36,879 nucleotides of DNA from an uncultured Bacteroidales bacterium. GTDB lineage: Bacteria; Bacteroidota; Bacteroidia; Bacteroidales; P3. This document shows, one piece after another, positions 1 to 6,396 of this stretch (positions are counted from its first letter, which is position 1; each line of letters opens with the position of its first letter). Below the pieces are notes generated by a model that worked only from the letters and a program-made list of their open reading frames with translations, made no database searches and had not been told where the DNA came from. The stretch covers positions 1-36,879 of the forward strand of contig OMYR01000007.1 of NCBI GenBank assembly GCA_900315335.1, written 5' to 3'. Both the position numbers and the translations under genes were made by a program.

Positions 1-125
1 GTCATTGCAAAATAATTCCCGAATAACGTTGCCCAACCGTGAATGATGGGTAATGTTATTCGGGAAGCATTGTAAAACAGCAGGTTACGAATTACCGGAT
101 GTTTGTCGTTGGTGTCGTGATTATC
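1..125 (-). CDS. possible partial gene of the integrated element, running off the left edge
   Basis: On the minus strand the frame directly after the stop of the neighbouring gene stays open for about 41 codons to the window edge. It has a protein-like composition (for example the segments NLLFYNASRITLP and HGWATLFGNYF). No ATG, GTG or TTG is present in frame near its beginning, so the start is unresolved. It may be the next gene of the element with an unusual start, or a 3' extension separated from its neighbour by a TAG codon. An open stretch of this length can occur by chance and I do not recognise the protein. A strong inverted repeat (16-66) lies inside it. Confidence 0.25.
16..66. repeat. 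long inverted repeat (hairpin)
   Basis: Two 20-base arms (16-35 and 47-66) flank an 11-base loop. The outer 12 bases, TTCCCGAATAAC and GTTATTCGGGAA, match perfectly. The inner 8 pairs include two G-T pairs when read on the plus strand, so the plus-strand RNA or single strand folds best. There is no T-run after either arm, which argues against an ordinary terminator. In a mobile element such a hairpin could be a transfer-origin or recombination structure, but that is inference. Confidence 0.6.
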
Positions 126-983
126 CTAATTCCGCACGTAATCCTCGGGATAGTGGAAATCAAGTTTGCCATTTTCGGGTTCGTCAATGGGAATTTCCGT
201 CTTTAACGGCTCAACCTTGAAGTTCTTGATGGTTGATGTGTCTGTATCGGCAAACGCTTTCGGGAAAAGGGCTTTGATGAAACCGGCACGGTTGTCCCCG
301 TTGTAGTATTTCTTATACATGAAACGCTCGGAGATATTCCACACGAAATGCCGGAGCGGAATGTTGTTGATGTCTTTAGTAAGTGGGTTCGGTATGGGCT
401 TGGGAGTATATGTATGAAGATTCATCCACTTATCCACCTCAGCACAGATATGGTTTACGGTTTCTTGGTCGGCAATGCGGGGCAGGTAGAAGTGACAATA
501 CTCCATGACCATGCGGATGCGTTCTTCCTTTTCCCGTTGTTCTCTGTTTGCATAATCGGCACGGTTCTTCGCATGTAGATCCGGGGCGATGGTAAGCTCT
601 ATCGGATGTGCTTGGATAGGTGGCTCTTCCTTTATCAGGGCTGGTTCGGGTACAGGCTCAGGAGCTGATGTAGATGCAGGTACAGATGTAGTTTCTTCAA
701 GCGTATTTTGTGGCAGTTCTTCCTGTACCTCTATGGCTTCGGCAACCGTTTCTTTCTTGCCAAACTTGATTTTGTAGATTTCGTATGTATCAAAGATGAG
801 TGTCTGAAAGGAGAGATAGAGCAGCCATCCCAACAGATTGCAGCATACGAACACTATCCATCTGACAAAGTTGTCTTGGTTGAAATTGTCCGCAATGACC
901 AGCGTGGCGAAAGAAGATATTAGGACGATGGCGAAGCCGACAAAGCCCAAGATAATGTATTTGTCCTTGACTGATGATTCCAT
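126..983 (-). CDS. membrane protein of the integrated element, unknown function
   Basis: This 285-residue protein has two predicted membrane helices near its N-terminus (about residues 9-31 and 41-63). A Pro/Glu/Thr-rich linker follows (about 80-135), then a charged C-terminal region of about 150 residues rich in aromatic residues, likely cytoplasmic. There is no signal peptide cleavage site and no motif I recognise. The start is an ATG at 983, and a TAACTTTG element at 1025-1032 upstream resembles the Bacteroidetes -7 promoter box. It lies downstream of the integrase on the same strand, separated by a terminator, so it is probably expressed separately. Its base composition matches the integrase rather than the chromosomal genes further right, which supports element membership. 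Function cannot be inferred. Confidence 0.7.
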   Translation of the reverse strand: MESSVKDKYIILGFVGFAIVLISSFATLVIADNFNQDNFVRWIVFVCCNLLGWLLYLSFQTLIFDTYEIYKIKFGKKETVAEAIEVQEELPQNTLEETTSVPASTSAPEPVPEPALIKEEPPIQAHPIELTIAPDLHAKNRADYANREQREKEERIRMVMEYCHFYLPRIADQETVNHICAEVDKWMNLHTYTPKPIPNPLTKDINNIPLRHFVWNISERFMYKKYYNGDNRAGFIKALFPKAFADTDTSTIKNFKVEPLKTEIPIDEPENGKLDFHYPEDYVRN

Positions 984-1150
984 ATTTCGTTGAGAGATTG
1001 ATTGTTCCTATTTTTTGTTTTGTGCAAAGTTAATGCTATTTTTCCCAATTACTGCCCGTTATTTGCGGTTAGAACGGTCTTTTTCAATGTATTTCACGAA
1101 ATGTCATCATATCATACTCAGTTTCATACTCTGAGGGGTGGCATCAAGCC

Positions 1151-1198
1151 AAAAACAGAGGAGCGGTTAAAGCACACAAAGCAATAACCGCCCCTCTG
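1151..1198 (-). terminator. rho-independent terminator of the integrase gene
   Basis: Arms of 14 bases (1156-1169 and 1185-1198; CAGAGGGGCGGTTA and TAACCGCTCCTCTG on the minus strand) pair with a single mismatch and are followed by TTTTT. It lies 22 bases after the integrase stop codon, in the correct orientation. Confidence 0.8.
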
Positions 1199-1219
1199 AA
1201 TATCCGTCAATGGAAGTGT

Positions 1220-2338
1220 TTATGCCTCTTTGCGTTTCAGGGTTATCTTGTCCACCACCTGACACATCTGCTGCGCTGCTATCTTGGAATAGATTTGTGT
1301 GGTGGTAATGTTCTTATGACCGAGATAGGCTTGGATTACAGCCATATCCGTTCCCATTTCCACGTGCAGGCTTCCGAAGCTGTGGCGGGTGCAATGGAAA
1401 GTGATTTTCTTGGTTATTCCTGCTGCAGAGAGCCAGCGTTGGAGTGGTCCTTGCAGCATCTTATCCTTGAAGCCCTCAAAGATTAGCCCCTCTCCACGTT
1501 CTCCCAACAGTCCGTAGGCTTCATCACTGATAGGGTTATGCACTATTTCCTTTGTCTTCTGCATACGGGTGGTAACGAACATCCTGCCGTTGGTGTATGG
1601 CTGTATCTGCTGCCACGTGAGTTGCCTGATGTCGCTCTTCCTCAATCCCGTAAGACAGGCGAAAAGAAAAGCCTTTTTCAGTACCTCTTCCTCACAAGGT
1701 GTTTCGGCAAGCCGTATCAGTTCCTCTTGGCTCAAATGTTCCCTGATGGTGGGAATGCATTCGATACGGTCTAAGAAACCGTTGGGGTTTTCCTTTATCT
1801 TCCTGTCACGGTAGGCTGTGTGAAGCACGGCACGGAATGTTGACCAATAACCTGCTGCGGAGTTGATATGCAACTTTTGATTGGTGTGGATAGTCTGAGG
1901 CGCACTCAGCAGGTACTCCATGAACTTGCGGCACAAGTCCACATCCACCTCCTCAAAGGTGCATTTGCCGTTCACAAACCTTTCAAAGTGCTTGTAAACG
2001 TGCTGCCACTTGATGTTTTTACGGTCTGCCAAGCCCTTGAAATAGGCAAGGAAATCGCCTTTCATCTTGGACTTGTCAAAGAAGCCGTTGTTCTCGTTGA
2101 AGATGGCTTCATAACGCTGGTTACGTAGGATGGCAGCCTTTTTCATCATGCGTGTGTTGAAATCCCGCTCCTGCTGGTTGGCAGGTTTGGCGAAGATGTA
2201 AATCCCCAAGGCTTCACGTGTAATCACCCTCATGGTAATGTTGTCACGGTAGCCGGGATAGTAATCCAAACATAGTGAATACTGTGTCCCGTTCTTAATC
2301 TTGCGCTTACGCAAGGTCACTGTCTTGCATTTACTCAT
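1220..2338 (-). CDS. tyrosine recombinase / site-specific integrase
   Basis: This 372-residue protein has the tyrosine-recombinase layout seen in Bacteroides mobile elements. An N-terminal arm-binding region (about 1-90) is followed by a SAM-like core-binding region (about 95-190) and a C-terminal catalytic domain (about 200-365). Catalytic residues can be read directly: Arg233 in LTGLRKSD, a Lys around 261-263, His315 and Arg318 in HCTRH, His341 in LGHKN, and nucleophile Tyr350 in TTTQIYSK. It would join the attachment site of the element to its chromosomal target. The gene ends at a clear terminator and lies next to the multi-HTH protein gene, a common integration module. The exact target is not provable from the window, but the T9SS gene remnant near 3760 marks a plausible chromosomal junction. 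Confidence 0.95.
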   Translation of the reverse strand: MSKCKTVTLRKRKIKNGTQYSLCLDYYPGYRDNITMRVITREALGIYIFAKPANQQERDFNTRMMKKAAILRNQRYEAIFNENNGFFDKSKMKGDFLAYFKGLADRKNIKWQHVYKHFERFVNGKCTFEEVDVDLCRKFMEYLLSAPQTIHTNQKLHINSAAGYWSTFRAVLHTAYRDRKIKENPNGFLDRIECIPTIREHLSQEELIRLAETPCEEEVLKKAFLFACLTGLRKSDIRQLTWQQIQPYTNGRMFVTTRMQKTKEIVHNPISDEAYGLLGERGEGLIFEGFKDKMLQGPLQRWLSAAGITKKITFHCTRHSFGSLHVEMGTDMAVIQAYLGHKNITTTQIYSKIAAQQMCQVVDKITLKRKEA

Positions 2339-2471
2339 ATCAATATAATTTTGAAGTTAAACATTTTCGGTGGTGTTTCCGAGTTATCTGCCGCAAAGGA
2401 ACAACGTGAAATATCCGTGAATACCTCCACGATACTCCATTTTGAAATAATTTCTCGATAAAATAGGTTTT

Positions 2472-3413
2472 TCACGGTTGTTTGTTCCTTTCTGCCATGA
2501 CACGCTCCACATCGGAACGCAAAAGCAGGTTTTTCACACCGACCTTTATCTTCTCGATATGCTTCACCTTGACGATATGGCAGATATTGGCAGAGGAAAG
2601 CCCGTAAATCTGCTGCACCTGCTCCACGGTGTAGTAGCGTTCATCGTTCACGAGGTCGGTTCTGCGGAGTTCGTCCAGATGGGATTTGGAGTAATAGGTA
2701 CGTCCGTATTCTCTTTTGGTGGGTATCTTATGGCGGTAGGTGAAGGCACGGAGTGCGGTCGGCTTCATGCCGAACAGTTCTTCCACCTCCTCGGTCAGGA
2801 GCCAGTCGGTAATTCCGCTTATATCGACAGCGACACCGAAAAACTCATCTATATGCTTCTTGCTGTAATAGTTCTTTCCTGCGATACGGCAGATGGGGAT
2901 ATGGTTGCGCTTGGCGGAAGTGTAAAGCCACGACTGCTTTACCTTAAAAAGGGTCATCACCTCCTCGCCCGAATAGAAGTCCAACACTTCATCGCTTTCC
3001 TTTTCCCTTATTTCTCTTTTGGTTGGTAGGGATGATGAAGCGGACTTTCTCGGTACGAAGGTGCTGCCGGGCAGGATGCGGTGATAGGGATTGCCCTCCA
3101 ACATCTGCTCGATGTCGGCTCTGCGGATGAATGCCATGCGGTTGCTGATGCGTGAGGCTTTCAGCTTGCCGAGAGCTACGAGTTTGTAAATGTACTGTCG
3201 GGAACAGCCCATGAGGATGGCTGCTTTGGAAAAGGTGAGATACTCCTGATGCTGTATCTTCATCAAGGGTTGGGCGACTTTGAAGAGGTTGTTCTTCTGC
3301 ATCACTCTGGCTCGTTTGGCTTCCGCCTGACAAGCCTCGCTGCAATACCTTTGCATACCGCTCCGGGTTACAAAGGGCTTGCCACAAAATTGGCATTTTT
3401 TGGTTGTACTCAT
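2472..3413 (-). CDS. zinc-ribbon-like protein with four helix-turn-helix units (excisionase/regulator-like)
   Basis: The 313-residue product begins with a probable metal-binding knuckle: Cys7 and Cys10 (CQFC), then Cys24 and Cys28 (CSEAC). Four related helix-turn-helix segments follow at about residues 58-106, 146-192, 204-250 and 260-306. Each has the MerR/excisionase pattern of an E/K-x-A/V-type helix, a G or K turn, then a basic wing with an aromatic or Ser-Lys segment and a final D-I/L/V-E. The first unit is closest to the HTH_17 excisionase type. Such proteins bind DNA and often assist excision or control transfer genes in Bacteroides elements. The gene is divergent from the duplicated block at 3463-3596, which may contain its operators. 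The exact role (excision factor, replication or mobilisation regulator) is uncertain. Confidence 0.8.
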   Translation of the reverse strand: MSTTKKCQFCGKPFVTRSGMQRYCSEACQAEAKRARVMQKNNLFKVAQPLMKIQHQEYLTFSKAAILMGCSRQYIYKLVALGKLKASRISNRMAFIRRADIEQMLEGNPYHRILPGSTFVPRKSASSSLPTKREIREKESDEVLDFYSGEEVMTLFKVKQSWLYTSAKRNHIPICRIAGKNYYSKKHIDEFFGVAVDISGITDWLLTEEVEELFGMKPTALRAFTYRHKIPTKREYGRTYYSKSHLDELRRTDLVNDERYYTVEQVQQIYGLSSANICHIVKVKHIEKIKVGVKNLLLRSDVERVMAERNKQP

Positions 3414-3710
3414 ACTGCTTTATCGTTTACTCGTTCATTTCTTCAACTATGTATCTCCGAAGTGGTAAACAGGTGTAAACGGCAGTCAACCGTTGTCGCC
3501 TTTCTGCACGATGTGACTATTGCTGCATATCGGTGCGGATTTTGTCGCTTATCGTAAATGGTTGTAAACCCTTGTCAACTACCTGCACGATATGACAAAA
3601 AATAAGCTCCGCAAATTCTCCACGTCAGAAATATGTATCAAAAATATGTGGAAATTTGGGAAGCGACAAAAAGCAGCCGAAAAGTGTTAATTTATAGAAT
3701 GTGTTGGTAA
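3414..3710. other. non-coding end region of the integrated element
   Basis: This stretch has no credible gene. It holds a duplicated block (3463-3517 and 3552-3596) and an 11-bp inverted repeat, TTTTGTCGCTT at 3540-3550 and its complement at 3661-3671. Base composition shifts from G+C-richer to A+T-rich at about 3650-3750. Together with the adjoining integrase module this suggests attachment and recombinase-binding DNA. The exact end of the element cannot be fixed without the other junction. Confidence 0.5.
3463..3596. repeat. duplicated block with GTAAAC/GTCAAC and CTGCACGATRTGAC motifs
   Basis: Two copies, 3463-3517 and 3552-3596, share the order GTAAA(C/T), TGTAAAC, GTCAAC and CTGCACGATRTGAC. 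The first copy has about ten extra bases before the last motif. The copies lie just upstream of the multi-HTH gene, where operators or integrase arm-type sites would be expected. Function is inferred from position only. Confidence 0.65.
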
Positions 3711-3878
3711 TTAAAGATTTACGTTTGGATATTTCTGATTGTTTTTGGTTGTTATGAGGTTCTAAATACAGGAACTGAAAACTACGAAATCAAAACTTCA
3801 AACCTTAATGCAGGCGTTTATTATCTAAGCATCAGAACACAAAGCGGCATCGCAACGGAAAAGATAATTGTAAGATAA
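3711..3878 (+). pseudogene. 3' remnant of a T9SS cargo gene (C-terminal sorting domain)
   Basis: The plus-strand frame ending at TAA 3876-3878 encodes a typical type A sorting-domain tail. It contains the core SNLNAGVYYLSIRTQSG and ends in KIIVR, matching the family pattern of an N-L-x-x-G-x-Y segment, a beta strand, and a final K-x-x-V-x. These domains direct proteins through the type IX secretion system. The upstream part of the gene is missing: the frame is closed by a stop at 3708-3710, has no start, and loses family resemblance before about 3757. It adjoins the end of the integrated element and is the only plus-strand coding signal in the window. Most likely the element inserted into, or recombined next to, a secreted-protein gene. 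Confidence 0.75.
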
Positions 3879-3905
3879 AACGAACTAACGTGTATTAACA
3901 CAAAG

Positions 3906-3935
3906 CGAGGGGCGAATTAAAAAAATCGTCCCTCG
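3906..3935. terminator. probable terminator between convergent genes
   Basis: A 10-bp stem (CGAGGGGCGA at 3906-3915 with TCGTCCCTCG at 3926-3935, one G-T pair) has an A-rich loop. It sits between the plus-strand T9SS remnant (stop 3878) and the minus-strand methyltransferase (stop 3953). A trailing T-run is absent, so it may act only partly as an intrinsic terminator. Confidence 0.5.
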
Positions 3936-3952
3936 TAACTTATAATGAAAGA

Positions 3953-4729
3953 TTAAAATATCGTTCTTCTAAACTCCGATAAAATAATTCCGCAGGCAAC
4001 AGAAGCGTTTAAGGATTCAACTTCATTACTTGGGGCAAAGCACGGAATGGTTATAGGATTATTAACGAAGCGTTTGACTTTATCGCTTATGCCGTGCGAT
4101 TCGCTGCCTATAACTATGATACCGTCGTTCTGCAATTGTTGTTTATATATGTTTTTGCCGTTCAAAAGCACCGTGCCATAGATATTACGCTTTTGGTTTT
4201 TGAATAAAAACTCCGTCAAATCCGTGTATGATATATTTACGTGGAATATAGCACCCATTGTGGATTGTAGCGTTTTGGGATTGTAGCAATCAACGGTGTC
4301 TTTGCTACAAACAATATCCTTAACGCCGAACCATAACGCCATACGAATGATTGTACCCAAGTTGCCGGGATTGTTTATATCGTCCAACGCCAAAACCAAT
4401 TTCTTTTCATTGGTTTGCCATTCGACTTCATTGGTTTTACGCTGCTTTACGATACAAATAACTCTATCGGCTGTGGAAAGAGAACTTATTCTGCTTAGTT
4501 CCCTATCGGCAACCTCGACGACAAGATTTGCGATTTTATTAAGCGAAGCTACCAATATTTTATTATCCTCTATCCACTCTTTGCAAGCAAAGATTTGTTC
4601 GATTTCATAATCGCTTTTAATCAATTCTTGCGTCATCTTTCTGCCTTCAACAACAAACAATCCGCTGCGTTCCCTGAACTTCTTTTCTTTTAATGCCGTT
4701 ATTGTTTTTACTTGTGCGTTTGTTATCAT
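3953..4729 (-). CDS. SpoU/TrmH-family RNA 2'-O-ribose methyltransferase
   Basis: The product (about 258 residues from the chosen start) transfers a methyl group from S-adenosylmethionine to a ribose 2'-OH in rRNA or tRNA. An N-terminal substrate-binding domain has the pattern KKFRERSGLFVVEGRK. It is followed by a knotted SpoU domain with the motifs DDINNPGNLGTIIR (motif 1), IVIGSESHGIS (motif 2) and NEVESLNASVACGIIL (motif 3). The ATG at 4729 is preferred over an in-frame ATG at 4771, because the longer start lies inside the terminator hairpin of rplI and adds a non-homologous hydrophobic leader. The specific target nucleotide cannot be assigned; RlmB-like or TsnR-like activity is possible. 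Confidence 0.92.
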   Translation of the reverse strand: MITNAQVKTITALKEKKFRERSGLFVVEGRKMTQELIKSDYEIEQIFACKEWIEDNKILVASLNKIANLVVEVADRELSRISSLSTADRVICIVKQRKTNEVEWQTNEKKLVLALDDINNPGNLGTIIRMALWFGVKDIVCSKDTVDCYNPKTLQSTMGAIFHVNISYTDLTEFLFKNQKRNIYGTVLLNGKNIYKQQLQNDGIIVIGSESHGISDKVKRFVNNPITIPCFAPSNEVESLNASVACGIILSEFRRTIF

Positions 4730-4740
4730 ACTTATTAAAC

Positions 4741-4780
4741 GAAAAAACAAAAAAGGAAGACAAATTGTCATCTGCCTTCC
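4741..4780 (-). terminator. terminator of the rpsF-rpsR-rplI operon
   Basis: On the minus strand GGAAGGCA and TGTCTTCC (stem 4755-4780, one G-T pair) are followed directly by TTTTTTGTTTTTT. It lies about 65 bases after the rplI stop. It overlaps the longer possible start of the downstream methyltransferase and so argues for the shorter start. Confidence 0.85.
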
Positions 4781-4846
4781 TAATATCCAATTTTACATTG
4801 ATTAAAAAATGCTCTCGCTTATGAAAGCAACAATCAATTATATTGC

Positions 4847-5299
4847 TTATTCAGCTACTACTTCAAAGTCAAATTCTGCTTTGATGTCTTTATAAACGCT
4901 AACCATTGCTTTGTAAGAACCAAGTTCTTTGATAGCCTCACCTTTGATAGTGATTTTTTTACGATCAACGTCCATATCAAATTGTGATTTGATAGCCTCT
5001 GACAATTGAATAGTATTTACAGAACCATAAATCTTGCCGTTTTCTCCTGCTTTTGTTGCAAGTTTCAAACCGGAAAAACCGCTGATTTTTGCTGCTATTG
5101 CCTCTGCTTCGGTTCTTATCTTTTGTTCTTTGAATGCTTTTTGCTTCAAATCTTCTGCCAACATTTTCTTTGCAGAAGGTGTAGCCATTATTGCCAGTCC
5201 TTGTGGAATAAGATAGTTGTTTGCATAACCATCTTTAACCTTTACTATTTCGTCTTTATATCCTACGTGAGCAACGTCTTGTTTCAATATAATTTCCAT
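4847..5299 (-). CDS. rplI: 50S ribosomal protein L9
   Basis: This 150-residue protein has the normal L9 length. The N-terminal RNA-binding domain shows the L9 signature (GYKDEIVKVKDGYANNYLIP). A long Lys/Ala/Glu-rich connecting helix follows (about 45-75), then the C-terminal domain. L9 binds 23S rRNA at the base of the L1 stalk. The ATG at 5299 is preceded by a strong Shine-Dalgarno-like AGGAGGGG, unusual in this phylum, where such sites are generally weak. It is the last gene of rpsF-rpsR-rplI, 16 bases after rpsR. Confidence 0.98.
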   Translation of the reverse strand: MEIILKQDVAHVGYKDEIVKVKDGYANNYLIPQGLAIMATPSAKKMLAEDLKQKAFKEQKIRTEAEAIAAKISGFSGLKLATKAGENGKIYGSVNTIQLSEAIKSQFDMDVDRKKITIKGEAIKELGSYKAMVSVYKDIKAEFDFEVVAE

Positions 5300-5315
5300 A
5301 TCTTTCCCCTCCTTT

Positions 5316-5582
5316 TTATTTCAATAAGTCAGCTACGTATGGCATCAACGCAAGATGTCTTGCTCTTTTTATTGCCTGTGCAACTTTTTTCTGATATTTA
5401 TTAGATGTTCCGGTAATTCTTCTTGGTAATATTTTACCTTGTTCATTAACGAACTTCAAAAGAAAATCAGCATCTTTATAATCTATATATTTAATACCGC
5501 TCTTTTTGAAACGGCAATATTTTTTTCTTTGAGATTCAACCTTGATAGGGGTTAAATACTTTATTTCAGTATCATTTGCCAT
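5316..5582 (-). CDS. rpsR: 30S ribosomal protein S18
   Basis: The 88-residue product matches S18 in length and motifs: [18 protein letters not shown] near the N-terminus, then [16 protein letters not shown] and the C-terminal basic helix [12 protein letters not shown]18 forms a heterodimer with S6 on the 30S platform. The start is an ATG at 5582 with a clear AGGAGG 8 bases upstream. It lies 18 bases after rpsF and 16 bases before rplI, so the three genes form one operon. Confidence 0.98.
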   Translation of the reverse strand: MANDTEIKYLTPIKVESQRKKYCRFKKSGIKYIDYKDADFLLKFVNEQGKILPRRITGTSNKYQKKVAQAIKRARHLALMPYVADLLK

Positions 5583-5600
5583 AATCTTTTCCTCCTATTA

Positions 5601-5993
5601 TTATTTTTCCTCTTCTGCTTTTTCTACTTTCTCTTTTCCTTCTGATGCTTTTTGTTGAGATTTCAATCCGCCATTACGTTTTTTCTCGTTGTAAGCAACA
5701 GCAAATTTATCCAAAGATACAGTCAAGAAACGAAGTAATTTCTCATCACGTTTGTACGCTGTCTCCAATGTAGCAATCAAACTACCCTCAGCCTTAAATT
5801 CAATCAAGTAATAATAACCCGAAGTTTTCTTTTGAATAGGATATGCCAATTTACGCATTCCCCAATTGTTTTCATCAACGATTTCGGCACCACCGTCTTT
5901 CAACAGTTTCTGATACTTGCCTACCGTTTCCTTTATCTGTTCGTCAGATAAAACGGGAGTCATAATGAAAACGGTTTCATACTGTTTTACCAT
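5601..5993 (-). CDS. rpsF: 30S ribosomal protein S6
   Basis: A 130-residue S6 protein. The ferredoxin-like domain (about 1-100) begins YETVFIMTPVLSDEQ and contains NWGMRKLAYPIQKKTSGYYY, the family core. The C-terminal tail of about 30 residues is rich in Lys and Glu, as in other long S6 proteins. S6 partners with S18 on the 30S subunit. It is the first gene of the operon. A promoter is visible at 6081-6111, leaving a leader of about 80 bases that contains an 8-bp hairpin. No ssb gene separates rpsF and rpsR. Confidence 0.97.
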   Translation of the reverse strand: MVKQYETVFIMTPVLSDEQIKETVGKYQKLLKDGGAEIVDENNWGMRKLAYPIQKKTSGYYYLIEFKAEGSLIATLETAYKRDEKLLRFLTVSLDKFAVAYNEKKRNGGLKSQQKASEGKEKVEKAEEEK

Positions 5994-6026
5994 TTCTTTT
6001 CTTTTAATTTTAATTGTTAAAAACTC

Positions 6027-6054
6027 GTTAAGTTCCTATTATTACAAACTTAAC
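6027..6054 (-). promoter_or_regulatory. hairpin in the rpsF leader
   Basis: Perfect 8-bp arms, GTTAAGTT and AACTTAAC, are separated by 12 bases in the untranslated leader of rpsF. Ribosomal-protein operons are often controlled by leader structures bound by their own products (S6:S18 leaders are known in several phyla). I cannot confirm that this hairpin matches that motif. Confidence 0.35.
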
Positions 6055-6080
6055 CTTATTATCCAATTTTTTTGAAGTTG

Positions 6081-6111
6081 CAAAATTACAATCTTTTCGC
6101 AATATGACAAA
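6081..6111 (-). promoter_or_regulatory. promoter of the rpsF operon
   Basis: On the minus strand a TTTG (-33 box, 6108-6111) and TAATTTTG (-7 box, 6081-6088) are separated by exactly 19 bases. This matches the Bacteroidetes primary sigma-factor consensus TTTG-N19-TAnnTTTG. Confidence 0.75.
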
Positions 6112-6137
6112 ATAAATTAACAAAATTTTTAATTTTC

Positions 6138-6240
6138 ATCACTGACTATTCAAATAATCATTAACACTATTTTCTTAATATTAAACATTATTTTTGCCGT
6201 ATCACTTATTGATTTTTCAACCTCACTAATCCATAAAATC
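6138..6240. repeat. 21-bp-period repeat array, copy A (degenerate)
   Basis: Successive 21-base units can be laid out from 6157 (ATCATTAACACTATTTTCTTA), 6178 (ATATTAAACATTATTTTTGCC), 6199 and 6220. The first two clearly match the unit of the other arrays, RRTGTTTAACACTATTTTNCT; the last two are decayed. It lies between the mreB terminator and the rpsF promoter. Confidence 0.6.
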
Positions 6241-6274
6241 AATAAAGGAATAAAAATTTCTTCTTCTCTCAATC

Positions 6275-6309
6275 AAAAAAACTCTTCGCTTATGGTAATA
6301 AGCGAAGAG
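6275..6309 (-). terminator. rho-independent terminator of mreB
   Basis: A perfect 12-bp stem, CTCTTCGCTTAT and its complement, has a 4-base loop (6282-6309) and is followed on the minus strand by seven T's (6281-6275). It lies about 88 bases after the mreB stop. Confidence 0.92.
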
Positions 6310-6396
6310 CAAACAATAACCTTTAACTAATCTATTATGAACCGAAGTGTCGAACACTTCTTAATAACATTTCCTTTGTTGGATTTCGATTTACGT

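Larger units (their letters stand above)
5994..6396. other. intergenic region between rpsF and mreB
   Basis: This 400-base gap contains no gene. From left to right it holds the rpsF leader with a hairpin (6027-6054), the rpsF promoter (6081-6111), a degenerate 21-bp-period repeat array (about 6138-6240) and the mreB terminator (6275-6309). Confidence 0.8.

Noticed and set aside
1002-1187. 61-codon plus-strand open frame between the first gene and the integrase
   Set aside because: It crosses the integrase terminator hairpin, has no recognisable motif and no ribosome binding site.
2478-3029. 183-codon plus-strand open frame opposite the multi-HTH gene
   Set aside because: It is the antisense shadow of a clear coding sequence, has no domain pattern, and similar antisense frames occur opposite most genes here.
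2989-3396. 135-codon minus-strand open frame in another frame of the multi-HTH gene
   Set aside because: Low-complexity Ser/His/Gln-rich translation caused by the G+C-richer codon use of the true gene.
3711-3952. tRNA gene as the integration target
   Set aside because: No cloverleaf arms or CCA end could be found; the sequence reads as a T9SS sorting domain followed by a hairpin.
4730-4771. Longer start for the SpoU/TrmH methyltransferase
   Set aside because: The extra 14 residues are encoded by the rplI terminator and are hydrophobic, unlike the family N-terminus.
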